From Vitellaria paradoxa (taxonomy: Eukaryota; Streptophyta; Magnoliopsida; Ericales; Sapotaceae), in the NCBI GenBank assembly GCA_019916065.1, contig CM034238.1, positions 23,923,246 to 23,987,245 on the forward strand: 64,000 bases of DNA, written 5' to 3'. Under the pieces are notes generated by a model, which did no database searches, was not told where the DNA came from, and saw only the letters and a program-made list of their open reading frames with translations. Below are positions 34,060 to 46,283 of this stretch, piece by piece (positions within the stretch are counted from its first letter, which is position 1; each line of letters starts with the position of its first letter). The translations under genes and the position numbers were made by a program.

Positions 34060-35959
34060 GTCAAAAATTAAAAAATATATATATAATACGTAAATTATTT
34101 TTTAACGTTTAGAACGTAAACACAAACTTACTAATAAGATGTACTCAAACAGTTTTTATATGTTGTATCAGAATTTAGAAGTGATAAAAACCCGTTCAAA
34201 CGTAGTTGAATGACTCGTTTGAATGGTTTTCATACGAGGTGTCAAAATTTTGAGAAGAAATTAGTAAAAATTAGTAAATACGAATGGAATATGAAAATAG
34301 CTAAAAATTTGTAAAAATTTATAAAAACTTTTAACTTTTTGTCTTCCAAACAATACCATAGTGTAATGGAACAAGGAATAAAAAAATATTAAATAATTAT
34401 AATTTAGTTTGACGGCTATTATAATAAAATCAAAACTATTTGTTTAGACAATTGTTATTTAAAATTATACTAGAATAAGTGTCCGTTTGAGAACCACTAA
34501 CTAAAAATGCTTCTACCTGTTTAACTTTTTTATTTTTTCTCTACAATGACCAAATTTGCTATTTTACATTTTAATTTTTTTTAAATTATCAAGGGCAATT
34601 ATATCAAATTAACAAAAAATTAAAAAGTAGCTATTAAACAATTAATTTTTTCATTTCTAAATGCAAAAAAAAAAAAAAAAAAACCTTTATTACTTCTCAA
34701 ACCCTACCTAACCCTACCTAATTTTATAGCTAGATATCAACATTAATTTAATAAAGAGACTATGTAATGAGTTTCTTTTTTTTTTAAAAAAAAACCTTTA
34801 GAATGGCAATATATAATATAGCACACTACATTTTCCAATTGATGATCACCTCTCACTAGATCTCTAGCTAACCCCATCTTTATGGGGTCACTTGATCGCT
34901 TTTGTTGACTTCAATGTTGATATAGGGGTCTCATTAGAGATTATCCCAAGGTGAGACCCTCCTATGTGTCATTCAAGTAACCAAAAGCAAAGGCACTAAC
35001 TATCCTACCACTCAAACTTAATCCTTTTCAATCTTCAAAAGAATTTGTGGGGATGAGGTCCCATGACCAAGGAATGACTCCATTGCTCTCCAAAGGAGAA
35101 GAATTAATAAAGGTGAGAATGCATTGAATCTTTGTAGTTGGGATTATACCTAGACTCCCTACAGATCCTTGCTAGGGACCAGTTATTCAAAAAGCCCCTA
35201 GGGAACCCTAAAAGGTGTATCTTTCTGTTTGTCCACGGTACAAAATAAACGGTCTTTGGTTTCCCAATTTGCAAGCTTATATAATTAAAGAAAATAGCTC
35301 ATATGTATACATTGGCTTGGTCACTAAGAAAAGATAGTATAGACTCTAGTGCATAACCTAACCTATGCTTGGTATAAGACAGAGGTCATGCAAGCAGTCT
35401 TATATATTTACAATAATTGAAATTATTAATTTTTGAATTTAAACCCACTATATCTAAGGCCTCGTTTGGATGTCAAATTTTTAGTTAATTTTTCATATTT
35501 TTGGACAAAAATTAATAGGTGAAACTTTTGTTGTACTTGCTAAAACAAATAGAAATTTTAGTAATTTTTAATAATTTTTTGTATATTTGTTAAAAATTTC
35601 AATTACTTTTTAGTTGGGTTAAAGTGAAATAATTATTATATCTCTCACAAATTTAGTTAAAATTAGTGTATTAGCAATTTGTCACGTAATAATTTATTAG
35701 AAACATTCGATATTTTATAAAATATTTAAAACACCAAAACTTAATATTTGTTTTTAATTTTTTTTTGCTCCTCCAAGTAGGGCTTAAATCACAAAGTGCC
35801 AACCTTGCTTACTGCATCAAGGGTGATGAGGAAAAATAAGCATAAATGACCAACTCGTCAAAAAAAAAAAGAACACATTTCCAACTTACAAGGTGCCCTC
35901 TGGCATACTCTCTTGCCCCTTGTACAAATATGGGAAGCCTAGGAGCCTTAATCTATACA

Positions 35960-35990
<31 letters not shown>

Positions 35991-36050
35991 GAAATACAGG
36001 ACTTAAAAGGGATTGTAAAAAAGATAACCATTCATTAGTATATCACACTC
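34060..36050. other. Intergenic AT-rich stretch between the convergent genes
   Basis: No gene is seen. It contains poly(A)/poly(T) runs, a GGCCTCGTTTGGATGTCAAA half-MITE at about 35459, a less AT-rich block at 34860-35240 without a convincing frame, and a (TA)n tract at about 35968-35990. The NPF 3' UTR probably lies in 36000-36151. Confidence 0.5.
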
Positions 36051-36151
36051 AAGCAAACATTATCATCATCTCCTCCAATATGTGTGCTGTCAAAGGAGTT
36101 GAAATTCCTCTGATGATTGAAGTCCCCCTGATCACCATTAAAACTAATTAA

Positions 36152-39100
36152 TTAACCAGCGTGTGTAGCAGCTGATGAAGGAGGTAGATTACGCAAATAC
36201 CATCTAGCCCAAAAGAGGTAATTGAGGAAGTTGAGAAAGCTTAAAGCCGCCAGCAACCAATAGAAGAGGTCCAGCCTATCTTTGTTGAGATCATTCTCAC
36301 TGAGCCACCCACCACCGTTCGATGATGATGTGACCTTATTCACCAAAGAAACAAGCACCGAACTCAAGTAGAATCCAAACGAGTAAGAGCAGTAAGTCAA
36401 CGCCGTCAAGAACGCCTGCATTCCCTTCACCGACTGCTTGTAGAAGAACTCGATGAGCCCCACCGCCGTGAACATCTCCGACAACCCAAATATCAAGAAC
36501 TGCGGAGTAATCCAGAAGATCGACACCACTCTCTTCTCCTCCACCGCCGCCCTCCTCCTCTCCCTCTCCACGACCGCCGCCGCGACCATGGAGAAGGTGG
36601 CGGCGAACAGGCCGAGCCCCACGCGCTGCAGAGGGGTGATCCCGGACACGTGGCCGGTGATCTTTCTGGCGAGGGGGACGAAGAGGGCGTCGTAGAGGGG
36701 GACGGCGAAGATGAGGAGGATGTAAGGGATGGATTGGAGGGAGGCCGGGGGGATGTGAAAGTCTCGGGTGAGTTGGGTGTTCATGGAGCTTCCTTGCTGG
36801 ACTGAGAATGTTTGGAGCTGGGCTAGAATGGTGTTGAAGACGATGGTGCAGGCGAAGATGGGGATGACGGAGATGAGGATCTTTACTTGCTCCACTTGGT
36901 TCACGGTGCAGAGTCTCCATGGGCTTTCTTTTGTGTTTCCCCCGTCATCCTGGGTTTTGACGACGCAGGCTTTGTCCAAGAAACTGGAATTATGGCATTG
37001 TTCCGAATTAATAAAAAAAATATGAAATTCTACGAATCTCTATAAATACGAATTATTATGAGATTATAAAATTAAAATTTTTTACTCACCATACAAAACA
37101 AGAGACATTAATTTTTATAAATTTATACAACTTCAAACACACCCTATATTATAATTAGGTGTGTGTATTGAGTTGTTTGATTGGTAAAATTTAAAAAAAA
37201 AAATAGTAAAAATATAAAGATTTGATATAAAATCAAACTAAACACGCCAATATATATATATATATGGGCAGACTTATGAGAAAGCTTGTGCCATCTGTAA
37301 GATGTATGTTTGACTAAAAGAGTCCTTATTGAACTTATACTGAGAAGGAAAATATTGTACTATTGCAAATTTTTCATAAAATTTGAGACCAAAATAATAT
37401 AGTAATGACATGCATTTATGTAATAAAATAATATTTTAGTATTTTTTTTATTAGGTCGACAGATTTGTATATATATATTTTTGGAAAAACTTGATGTATA
37501 GGGTTGGTTTGGTAAACTTAATTTTTTTTAATTTTTCACTAAATTTCAACTATCTTCGCTAAAATTTGCTAATTTTTTAAAACTTTTATTTACTTTTTGC
37601 AACCTTTGTCAATTCTTTCTAACTTTCTTTTGTTTTCTTCAACTTTCTTCGATTTCCATCAATTACCTGTAATTTTCTCTAACTTTAATAAATTTTTTTT
37701 AACTTTATAAATTTTTACCAGATACATGATTTTTTTCCCAAAAAAAAGTTATAAATGATTTCACTTTTTTAGTTTATCAAATACCTCCATACCAGGTATA
37801 CCACTACCCTGAAGAAAAGCATGATTATATATAGCTAAGCATTGTTTGTTGACCATAGTACATCAACTCATGATAAAAATTTTTCCATGAAAAAAAAAAA
37901 AGAAAAAAAAGGTGGGGGGAGGTTCTATTGGGTTGAACAAATTGATCCAAAATAAAAATATCATTGATGACTATTTTCTTTTGAAATGAGACATGGAAGG
38001 ATAAATTAGGACGAGTGTGTTTGGAGTGATAAAAAATGAGATAAATTATAAATTCGTAATTCGTACAATGAGATAAAAAATAAATAACTCTTAAAAGTTT
38101 TTAGAAATTTTACAACAAATCAAATGGAGCCAACATATATCATTAAAAGGAAAGATATTTGCTGTTGAAAGAGAGAGGGAGTCTCAGCATATGTATCACT
38201 ACCTGAACCTTTCAGTATGAAGAAGACCACCAGCATTAGAAGAGGCAGAGAGGTGATTATTTGGAACCTTTCTTTGGCTCCCGTGAAGCATTTGTGGATC
38301 AGAGGGACACACTTGCTTTCTCTTTGAAATTGCAGCCACAAAAACCTTTAAATAAATAAATAAACAAAGTAGTAAACTTAAATCCAATCGATCAATTCAA
38401 TGATTCATCATGACAAACAAATGTTCCCTTACAATAGGACATACTGATATATATTAATAATAAAGTTTCTTCTAGGATAATGAATCATGAAGGTTGCATT
38501 TAATATCTACATTATTGTACTTTATTCGGTAGTTTATTCATTTATTTTTTTCCTAATTAATTGGCATAATCCACAAAATTAAAAAAAAATGATATAATTA
38601 AATAAAAAAGTAGTTCCAAAGGGCAAAATACATTAATTAAAAAAAACCCATTTTCCAGATCACAATCAGCCAGCCGGAAGAAGATGACCTCGCTGAGGTG
38701 GAAAATTAGTCTAAAAGGAATTATAATAGAGAAAATACTTTGAAAAAAATGACTTTTTAGATTGAGAATTCTATTTTAATAAATTGAAATTGTAAAATTT
38801 AAATACTCAAAATTAGTTAATTTTATTAATATAGCTAGATTTTATATCAAGTGTTAATAATTTCTGCACTATGCGTAACTGAGATGTAGTAAAAGTTTAT
38901 ATATTTAAATTAGAAATTTTTCAAGTCAATAAAGTATAGATTTCAGTCAAAAAATCATTTCTTTTTTTTTTTTTTTTGGATTTTTTCCATTATGATATAC
39001 CCATAAAATAATGAAGCACATGCATGTGGCGGTAAGGAAAAAACAAAACTCACAAACAAACAGAATGTGAATTTTCTAATGCAACCAAACATCAAATCAA

Positions 39101-40806
39101 ACAACTATAGGGATAAAATAAATGAGTAAAGGCTAAGAGAACAAATACTACTTGATTACTTGAGCAAAAGGGGTGAAGATGCTCCCTTGAGGGCGCTTGT
39201 TCCTATAAACAAACGTGCCGGAGACCAAGCAAATCAATCCCAATGCCATGGCAGCTGCCGAGATTCCAAAGCCAACGTCCATCCCAGAATGGGTTTGGAC
39301 CCAGACAAGAAGTGTGAGGGCAACAAGCTCACCAACAGAGAAGGCAAAATAGGCAGCATTGAAGTAGGTGGAGAGATTCTTGGATTGCTTGGGGTCATCT
39401 TGGTTGAATTGGTCAGCACCATGAGAGATCATGTTGGGTTTCACACACCCACTCCCTAATGCCACCAAGTAAAGTGCCACAAAAAAGATCAAGGCTTTTA
39501 ACCCTTTTGCTTCCAAACAGTGGTCTCCATCTGTTGTCATGTTGCACTGGGGTGGCTTTAACTGGGGAAGATGGGCTTGCACTGATAGTAATATAAAACC
39601 CTATATATATATATATATATAATTCAACACAAAACCATCTTGGTAAACATCCATTTTAGTTTTTCTTTTTTTTTTTGAATTTTTTATTAGAAGAATTAAT
39701 CAAAATCATGTTACTCTTTCGTACACCAATCATTTTAAATGAAAAAATCCGCTAAAATATGCTTTTATTATAAAATTACATTACTAACTTATTCTAAAAA
39801 AATTTACGAAAGAAATTAATTATGGTAGAAAATCATTTTTTAAAAAAAAGATTTATATATAAAATACTGAATGAACCAAAAAAATAAATAAAACTAAAAT
39901 CATATAAAAATAATAATATTGTAGTAAAAATATAAACAATGCAATTTTTGTTCTTTTATACATTGGATACCTTAAAAGAAAAAGAGAGAGACAGAAAATA
40001 ATAAATGACTTCCTCTATTATAACTTTTCCCATTTTTCACATTACCCTTTTTCTCGTTTAACTATCGTAAAGTGAGAAAAATTAATAAGAAAAGGTAAAT
40101 ATTCTTAGTCTTAACAAAAAAAAAAAAAAAACATATATGGTAAACATATGCCTATACTATATGCATAGATGCATGGATGTGTGTGCATATATATCTGTGT
40201 GTGGGCGATAGTTTATGAAAATGACAGTGAATTTCAGCACCATTTAATTTGTTGATGGGCCTGAGAGAAGCAGACAAGTCATTTGAAACGATCGAAAAGG
40301 GAATATGAGAGGGGGGGAAGACTTACAGAAAGTTCCACAAAGCCAAAGATAAGCATGGTCCAGAAGCACCCAAGATAAGAATCAGAGAGGTAGCCTCCAA
40401 GGAGGGCAAGGATGAAGATAGTTCCTACAAAGTTTGTCACTATGTTGGCTGACTTTGACAGGGAGAAGTGCATCTCATTGATCACATATGTTATGAGGTT
40501 GTTCCCAACTGCTGCTATTCCCATTATCTCAAATGCTTGAACCCCTAAATCATTAACATTAGACACACACAACACCATCAAATTAAATTCATCAAAAACC
40601 ACCATAATATATATATGCGTGTGTGTGTGTGTGTGTAATATAACATGCATTTCATGAGAATTTATGAGCCATGAGGACAGGTAACTGCTGCCAGCCAAAA
40701 TTCATTAATTAACCAAGTTAGCAATAAAATGACCCAAAACCCAACTATTGTCTGACTTATGGATCTCGTCTCCCAATTTACCCATCACATGTACACATAT
40801 GCATAC

Positions 40807-40840
<34 letters not shown>

Positions 40841-40969
40841 TAGCAAACCAAGAACAAAGGCAGCAGCTCTCATTCCCCCGTGCTTGTTGGGATTGCAGGG
40901 TCTGCCCTTCCAATCCACAGTGGTCTCTTCTCCATTGTAGCTATTGTGTCCTCTAGTCTCCACATCCAT
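36152..40969 (-). CDS. NRT1/PTR FAMILY (NPF4.3/4.4-type) transporter, 5 exons, 584 aa
   Basis: Exons on the minus strand: 40849-40969 (start ATG), 40327-40544, 39160-39600, 38203-38345 and 36152-36983 (TAA). They join in frame to 1755 nt. This is a major-facilitator peptide/nitrate transporter of the plasma-membrane NPF family, with about 12 hydrophobic segments. The N-terminus carries VDWKGRPCNPNKHGGMRAAA, followed by TM1 GVQAFEIMGIAAVGNNLITY. A hydrophilic central loop covers roughly residues 255-335 and ends in FLDKAC and SPWRLCTVNQVEQVK. The second half has SVQQGSSMNT, IPPASLQSIPY, LGLFAATFSM and the EMFTAVGLIEFFYKQSVKGM segment, then SENDLNKDRLDLFYWLLA near the C-terminus. The match to NPF4.3/4.4 is close from memory. 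The ExxE(R/K) proton-coupling motif of TM1 is absent (QAFEIM), which I believe is usual for this subgroup. Subfamily 4 includes abscisic-acid importers, but the substrate here is unknown. Exon 4 joins exon 5 through a codon read as Ser. An ACGTGTC motif lies about 215 bp upstream. Confidence 0.93.
38011..38112. mobile_element. GTGTTTGGAGTGATAAAAAATGAG MITE half-copy in NPF intron 4
   Basis: GTGTGTTTGGAGTGATAAAA, then ATGAGATAAATTATAAATTC. Related to 26581 and, inverted, to 60179. Confidence 0.4.
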
Positions 40970-41030
40970 TTTTCTGTCTTTTTCTCCCTTCAGCTATCTC
41001 TCTCTCTATCTCTCTCTCTCTCAACTGGTA
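40970..41030 (-). promoter_or_regulatory. GA-rich 5' leader of the NPF gene
   Basis: On the minus strand a GAGAGAGATAGAGAGAG tract (about 40995-41024) immediately precedes the ATG, as in many plant 5' UTRs. A second (GA/CT)n tract lies at about 41156-41181. Confidence 0.4.
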
Positions 41031-41183
41031 ATAATTTGGGGGTTTGTAACTTTGTACAACTCTCTAAGCTGAATCAAGGGCAAGTTGGTTGAGCTGGTTG
41101 GTCCGCAATTTATAAGCCAAACCCTGTTGGATTTTGTGAACAAAACAAACAACACAGAGAGAGAGAGAGAGAGAGAGAGAGCC

Positions 41184-41192
41184 ACACGTGTC
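41184..41192. promoter_or_regulatory. ACACGTGTC G-box/ABRE upstream of the NPF gene
   Basis: ACACGTGTC contains the palindromic G-box CACGTG and the ABRE core ACGTGTC. It sits about 215 bp upstream of the start codon of the minus-strand NPF4-type gene, right beside a (GA)n tract. ABREs are bound by ABF/AREB bZIP factors. Function is inferred from motif and position. Confidence 0.4.
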
Positions 41193-41375
41193 GACCAGTG
41201 GCAATTTACGAATTTCATGCCAAAGAAGAAGGCTTTTGTGACGTTGAAATTAAGGAGCACATTTGGATAGTGGACTCTCCCCCAAATGTCCAAAGTCCAC
41301 ACACTTTTTTGACAATTAAAATATAATATAAAATAAAATGAAAAAATAACATAAAAAATGAGGATTGAGGAGAGT

Positions 41376-41535
41376 TTAAGGATGTATTTGCTTGGTAAAA
41401 GTTTAGGTAAAAATATAATAAAAGTATAAAAATTTAATATAAAAGTTATATATGATAAAATTTAATAAAAAAATATATAAAAAATTAATAAAAATTAATA
41501 AATTTTAATTAATTTTATCCAACTAAAACACTCCT
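41376..41535. mobile_element. Same 160-bp MITE family, copy 2
   Basis: Starts TTAAGGATGTATTTGCTTGG and ends ATCCAACTAAAACACTCCT. The interior TAATAAAAGTATAAAAATTT-AATATAAAAG matches copies 1 and 3. The most diverged of the full-length copies. Lies about 400 bp upstream of the NPF start codon. Confidence 0.65.
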
Positions 41536-41791
41536 GATTAGTTTATATTTTATTTTATTTTTTAAATGAATCGATAGTTTTTGACTTTCGACGCGGGAGG
41601 AGATTTCTTCCCTGGGGATAAGCTCACGTAATTTTTATCTATTAGTCAATTGATTTGGTCAAAATTAAGTTTCTTTTCTGAAGATTTCAGAGTAGTCTTA
41701 GGCTTTAAATAAATCTAGCCTTTTAGCATTAGGGCTGGATTGGACTTGTTGATTTAATTAATGAATTAAGATTGTTTAAAAAATTATATTT

Positions 41792-42478
41792 ATTTAGGAC
41801 CAGTTCTGTTATTTTTTATTTATATTTTCTGATTTTTATTTTTAAATTAAAGCTGAAACTGGGTTTGAAATGTAATTTTATTTACAGTACTTAATTTTTA
41901 TTCTAATAAATATTTAGTTTTATTAATTCAAAATATTAATTGAGTTTAATAAAATATATTTTATATTAATTTAATTATTAAATTAATTAAAATATTTTTA
42001 TTATATTGTTTACTAAAAATAATTTAATTCAATAAAAATAAAATTTATTAAATATAATTGAATTATATTATTTGTTAAAAATAATTTTGTAAAATATAAT
42101 TCATATTAATTTAATTATATTATTTATTAAAAATAATTTAATAAAATATATTTCATATAAATTAAAATAATTATTTATCAAATTAAATTAAATTAATTAT
42201 ATTATTTATTAAAATATATTTTGTTTAACAAAATATTTGAATAAAATAATTTATTTTAGTATGATGTGACAAAATAGACAAACTGTTAGAATTAGTAAAA
42301 TGTTTATAATAGAAAAAAGTGAAATCATTATTTTTTTATGTTTTTCTGTTTAAGTTAACAAAAAATAAAAAAATAAAAACAGGCTCAACAAACACTTTTT
42401 TATTACCAATCTTTGAAAATCTATAAACATAGATAGAAAATAATAAACATATAACAATTACCAAATGGGACCCTAACA
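41792..42478. mobile_element. TIR element, TTAGGNCCCGTTTGG family, copy C
   Basis: The left end TTTAGGACCAGTTCTGTTAT and the reverse-complemented right end TTAGGGTCCCATTTGGTAAT, with GTTTTTCTGTTT-like and AAACATAGATAGAAAATA tracts inside. The A/T-rich core shares ATTAATTTAATTATATTATT blocks with copy A. Non-coding. Confidence 0.5.
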
Positions 42479-42479
42479 A

Positions 42480-43300
42480 ATGAGTTGAATTTAAATAGCG
42501 ACAGACTTGGTTCATTAAACACTTTAACTAGTCTAAAACTTATGTATGATTGCATAGCATATATTTGAAATTACCAATGTATTTTAAATTTTAAAATAAA
42601 ATTGTTAGTTGAACCATTTCCATATTAATAATTACATTTTGAACTATCATGTTTTACAAAAATATTTTTAGTTATACCTATATAATATATAAGAATAATT
42701 CCTTACATTTAAGGTGAAAATCATTAATACCTTTTACACTTAGGCTCCGCTTGAATGCGGGGAAAGAGAAGCGTGAAATATTTCACCGGCGGGCCCCACG
42801 TTTTGTCGTGATTTGGCAAGAAAAATTTCCCCCACTCCCGGTTTCACTTTCCCTCTCACGCGTTCTTCTCCCGGATAATTTTAGACGGGCTCGACCCTGG
42901 CCGAATTTTTTTCGGGGGGAAAGGGTATTATTTTGGTATTTTTAACCCTCGTTAATTTGATCAAAATAAATATATATGATATTTATTTATATAATGAGAA
43001 GTTGTATATATATGTATATTTTTGTGTTATCAAACAGCATCTAATAGGGTACACATTTAAGTAATAGTTTGTCAAGTCGCATTAAATTAATAATTATATA
43101 ATGGCACGGGAGGCGAACCGATCTGGACTTTTGTGAGACCATTTAACCACCCATTCAAAGGATCGAATCATGCAATGTTCTATTTGGTTTTTGTGACATA
43201 TTTTACACTAAAAATTTTCGGGGCCATCTGGTGCATATTATACTAGAAATGTGGCTCAAATATTCAATAGCGACCTCCAAGACGTTGTAATATATGTATA
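42480..43300. other. Intergenic stretch with a GC-rich patch
   Basis: AT-rich apart from 42745-42935, which is markedly GC-rich (CCGGCGGGCCCCACGTTTTG, CCCGGATAATTTTAGACGGG). No frame in the patch resembles a known protein. It may be a small TIR element (AGGCTCCGCTTGAATGCGG start), but no matching end was found. Confidence 0.35.
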
Positions 43301-43302
43301 TA

Positions 43303-44907
43303 TCATATTATCATATATATATATATATAAAGTAGAAGCTGGTAATTTCGTTGCGTCACGTAAGACATAATTACGTCACATAGTACCTAATTTGCGCTAC
43401 AATTGTGACACGTCTATAGTTTTGATACGTGACATTTAATTATAGTTATTTTAATTATATTATAAAAAAATTAACATTTTACATAATTACTATTTATTCA
43501 CAATTTTTAATTTTATTTAAACTAGAACATTCACGAATATCACTTCATATTTTTATTTAATCTACACTCTATTTATCATATAACTTTTTATTTCTTATGT
43601 TATTTTTATTTAAAACATATTCTTTTTTTATATATTTTAATAAATTATTATTAAAAACATAATAAATATTATTATTGTCATTAAACAAAATAATGCAAAA
43701 AAATATTTATCCTGAAATGAAGGTTTTAATAATATTAATAATATTATTATTATTAAACAAAATAATGCAAAAAAGTAACTAGTCTGTTAAATAAAGATTT
43801 TTATTTATTAACATAAATTTATAATTATAATTATCTTAATTTATAATTATGTAATCTAAATGGAATTTGTATTGTATATAATTATCGCTTACTCACAATT
43901 TTATTTCAAACTATAATGTTCGTGTATATTACTTAATATTTTTATTTAATCTAGACTTCTATTTATTATATAACTTTTATTTTTAATTATAAATTATTAT
44001 TTAAAAATAATAAATTTAATTATCATTATTATTAAGCAAAATAATGTAAAAAAAAATTAACCTGTTAAATTAAAATATTAATTTATTAACAAGTAGCATG
44101 TTCTTTATTATTTTTATTATTAGACAAAATAAGTGATATATCTTAAATCAAATTGTAATATTGTTTATTAAAATTATATATATTGTAATATTATTTATTA
44201 AAAATATCAAAAAATATTAGAAATTAAAAAATAAAATTAGAAATGAATAAACCAATCCAATTGAAATGCCACTCAAACTTTTATTAGATTTAGATTTTCA
44301 ATTCGATCAAAATAATATTCTAATCGAAATAAAATAGGAGTTCAAAATGATATTCTAACCTAAATAGAATAAGACTTTTCTGTATACAAAATTTATAAAT
44401 GAAAACGAAGATTTCTTTTTTCTTTTATATTTCTTGGAAACATTTTATTACAATAATTTTCTTTTTGACTTTACAATTTGTTTAGTGCATATTTAAATTT
44501 TAATTTTTTAAAGTTTTTATATGTAATTGATATATATTTTGTAAATTTTATATGTAATTGATATATATATATATATATATGTATGTATATATACATTATG
44601 GTAGGAAGAGTAGAGATAATAATTATAAATTATTTAATTATATGAGTAAGTGTTGTTATTTATTCAACATTTTTTATTTTTTCTTTTCTTTTTATTTATT
44701 AGAATTTGAATTTAATTGAATCGATGATATTGATGGCATTAGTATTTTAATTTGTTTTATGTATACTATTTGATTGAACTTGCATAAGCAATAATATATA
44801 TTGCTTTTAATATATTTTTACAATTTAAATGTTCTAACATATAATAGTATGCTTAACTTAACCATATAGTATGAAAAATCCGTGCATCACACGAATCATA
44901 TCACTAG
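43303..44907 (+). mobile_element. Probable non-autonomous Helitron
   Basis: The 3' end has the hairpin CGTG-CATCA-CACG (44881-44893), then AATCATATCA and CTAG (44904-44907), followed by T. This is the Helitron 3' signature and A/T insertion site. The 5' end near 43303 or 43311 begins TC after an A and leads into ATATAAAGTAGAAGCTGGTA, as in many plant Helitrons. The 1.6-kb interior is A/T-rich and has no Rep/helicase. The exact 5' base is uncertain. Confidence 0.5.
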
Positions 44908-45686
44908 TGTGTCGATATATATATATATATATATGGGAGCCACCCCTTAATAAACTTGGGTTACCATATTAGAAAAATTGACATGCATGGTTGACAAAGA
45001 AAAAACTTTATAATTGGAATTTATTTGACTAAAGCTAATACTTTTGAATACAAGGTAATATAGGAACCTTATATAAGTGGGTTAGCAAATTACGCTGAAA
45101 TTCTTGAATTTGTAAATTTAATATAAATTATGGCTAAATTTTTGTATTTGTTGGTCAATTTCTTGAATTTGAAATGAATTTATATTTCTCTTCAATTTTT
45201 TCAAAACTAGTACAATATTATAAAGAACTATTGTACACAAAATCACTAACTAAATTATAAAATTATAAATATTATTCAATAAAAGGTTTAGTTGTCAAAA
45301 CTTTATTAATAAGTATTTTTTTTATTTATTTATGTTGATTCATTTACAAGACACAAGACACTTATGCTCTTCTAACTAAAATAAATATGACAGTTTTATT
45401 AAAACAATTAATGCATAATAAAATATTCTGACTACATTATACAGATAATTAAGTTTATAGAGATTGCTGGATAGATGTTAATTGGCCAACATAATGAAAT
45501 AGAGAGACAAAGGGATTATCTTACAAGAAAAATAATAATTTCTTATTTCTTTTTCTTTTTTGGTTATTTTGCATTCCTTATAAATGTTACATGCACAATT
45601 AATAAATAGATTACCAATACATTAACCCATATAACTGTACGTATAGAGCAATGTATCCACCTTCCAAAAAAGAAAAAAAAAAAAGT

Positions 45687-45699
45687 AATATATCACTCT
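45687..45699 (+). repeat. Left target-site duplication of the 45.7-kb SINE
   Basis: AATATATCACTCT, repeated as AATGTATCACTCT at 45874-45886 (12 of 13 identical). Confidence 0.75.
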
Positions 45700-45873
45700 C
45701 TAAATTTTAAGAGTTATCTTAACTGGTAAAATATTGAATTTGTTTTCTAAAGGTCACTAGTTCAAGTCTCCTTAGGACCACTAGAGGACTTACCTGGTCA
45801 TTAACTTCAAGATCCAAAGAATTAATCGAGATGCGCAAGCTGACCCGGATACCTTGAGATATAAAAAACAAAA
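45700..45873 (+). mobile_element. tRNA-derived SINE (Au-SINE-like), 174 bp
   Basis: The head has a tRNA-like layout: GAGTTATCTTAACTGGTAAA resembles an A box, and CTAGTTCAAGTCTCC (about 45769-45783) a B box. The 3' part reads ATTAATCGAGATGCGCAAGC, then TGACCCGGATACC, the conserved block I associate with Au-type plant SINEs. An A-rich end follows. It is flanked by a 13-bp duplication with one mismatch. It carries no protein and would depend on a LINE. Confidence 0.75.
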
Positions 45874-45886
45874 AATGTATCACTCT
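45874..45886 (+). repeat. Right target-site duplication of the 45.7-kb SINE
   Basis: AATGTATCACTCT, 12 of 13 bases identical to 45687-45699. Confidence 0.75.
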
Positions 45887-46019
45887 ACTAGAATTTATTG
45901 TCGGAATAATGCTTGTTTTTTATGGACGTATCACTTCTAAAGTAGTAGCTCATTAACATATTTATTTATTATACAAATATCATTGCCCCGTAATTCAGAC
46001 CATAAATTATGATTAAAAA

Positions 46020-46283
46020 AAATCCAATCACAAAGTTAGGATAGGGGGTGAAATTTATTTCCTTGCTAGAAGTTACTTTTAGCGAGGAAATTCCTAACTC
46101 TTTACTACAAGTTAAGAATAGTCAATGAAACTTATTTTCTCGCTAAAAATAACTATAGGTGACCTAGTGTCATCGAAGAAATTTGTGAGAAATATTTTTC
46201 CTTGCCCATAATCTTTAGCGAGAATGTGATTTTCAGCGAAATAAAATTTTCCTCAGCTAGACTGGCCCGCATTTCTTATAGTG
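46020..46283. mobile_element. CACTA-type MITE end (AGCGAGGAAA subterminal repeats)
   Basis: The right end is TTCTTATAGTG, so on the minus strand it starts CACTATAAGAAATGCGGGCC, a CACTA terminus. Inside lie repeated TTAGCGAGGAAA / TTTCTCGCTAAAA motifs (46070-46090, 46135-46150, 46210-46225). No matching left CACTA end is found, so its left limit is arbitrary. It abuts the larger CACTA element at 46284. Confidence 0.5.

Noticed and set aside
36336..36920. 194-codon open frame on the minus strand (His/Pro/Arg-rich)
   Set aside because: It overlaps the last NPF exon in another frame. The low-complexity composition comes from the GC-rich codons of the real gene.
45881..45900. CACTCTACTAGAATTT as a left CACTA terminus paired with 46283
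   Set aside because: The CACTCT part is the right target-site duplication of the 45.7-kb SINE, and the flanks show no 3-bp duplication for such a pairing.
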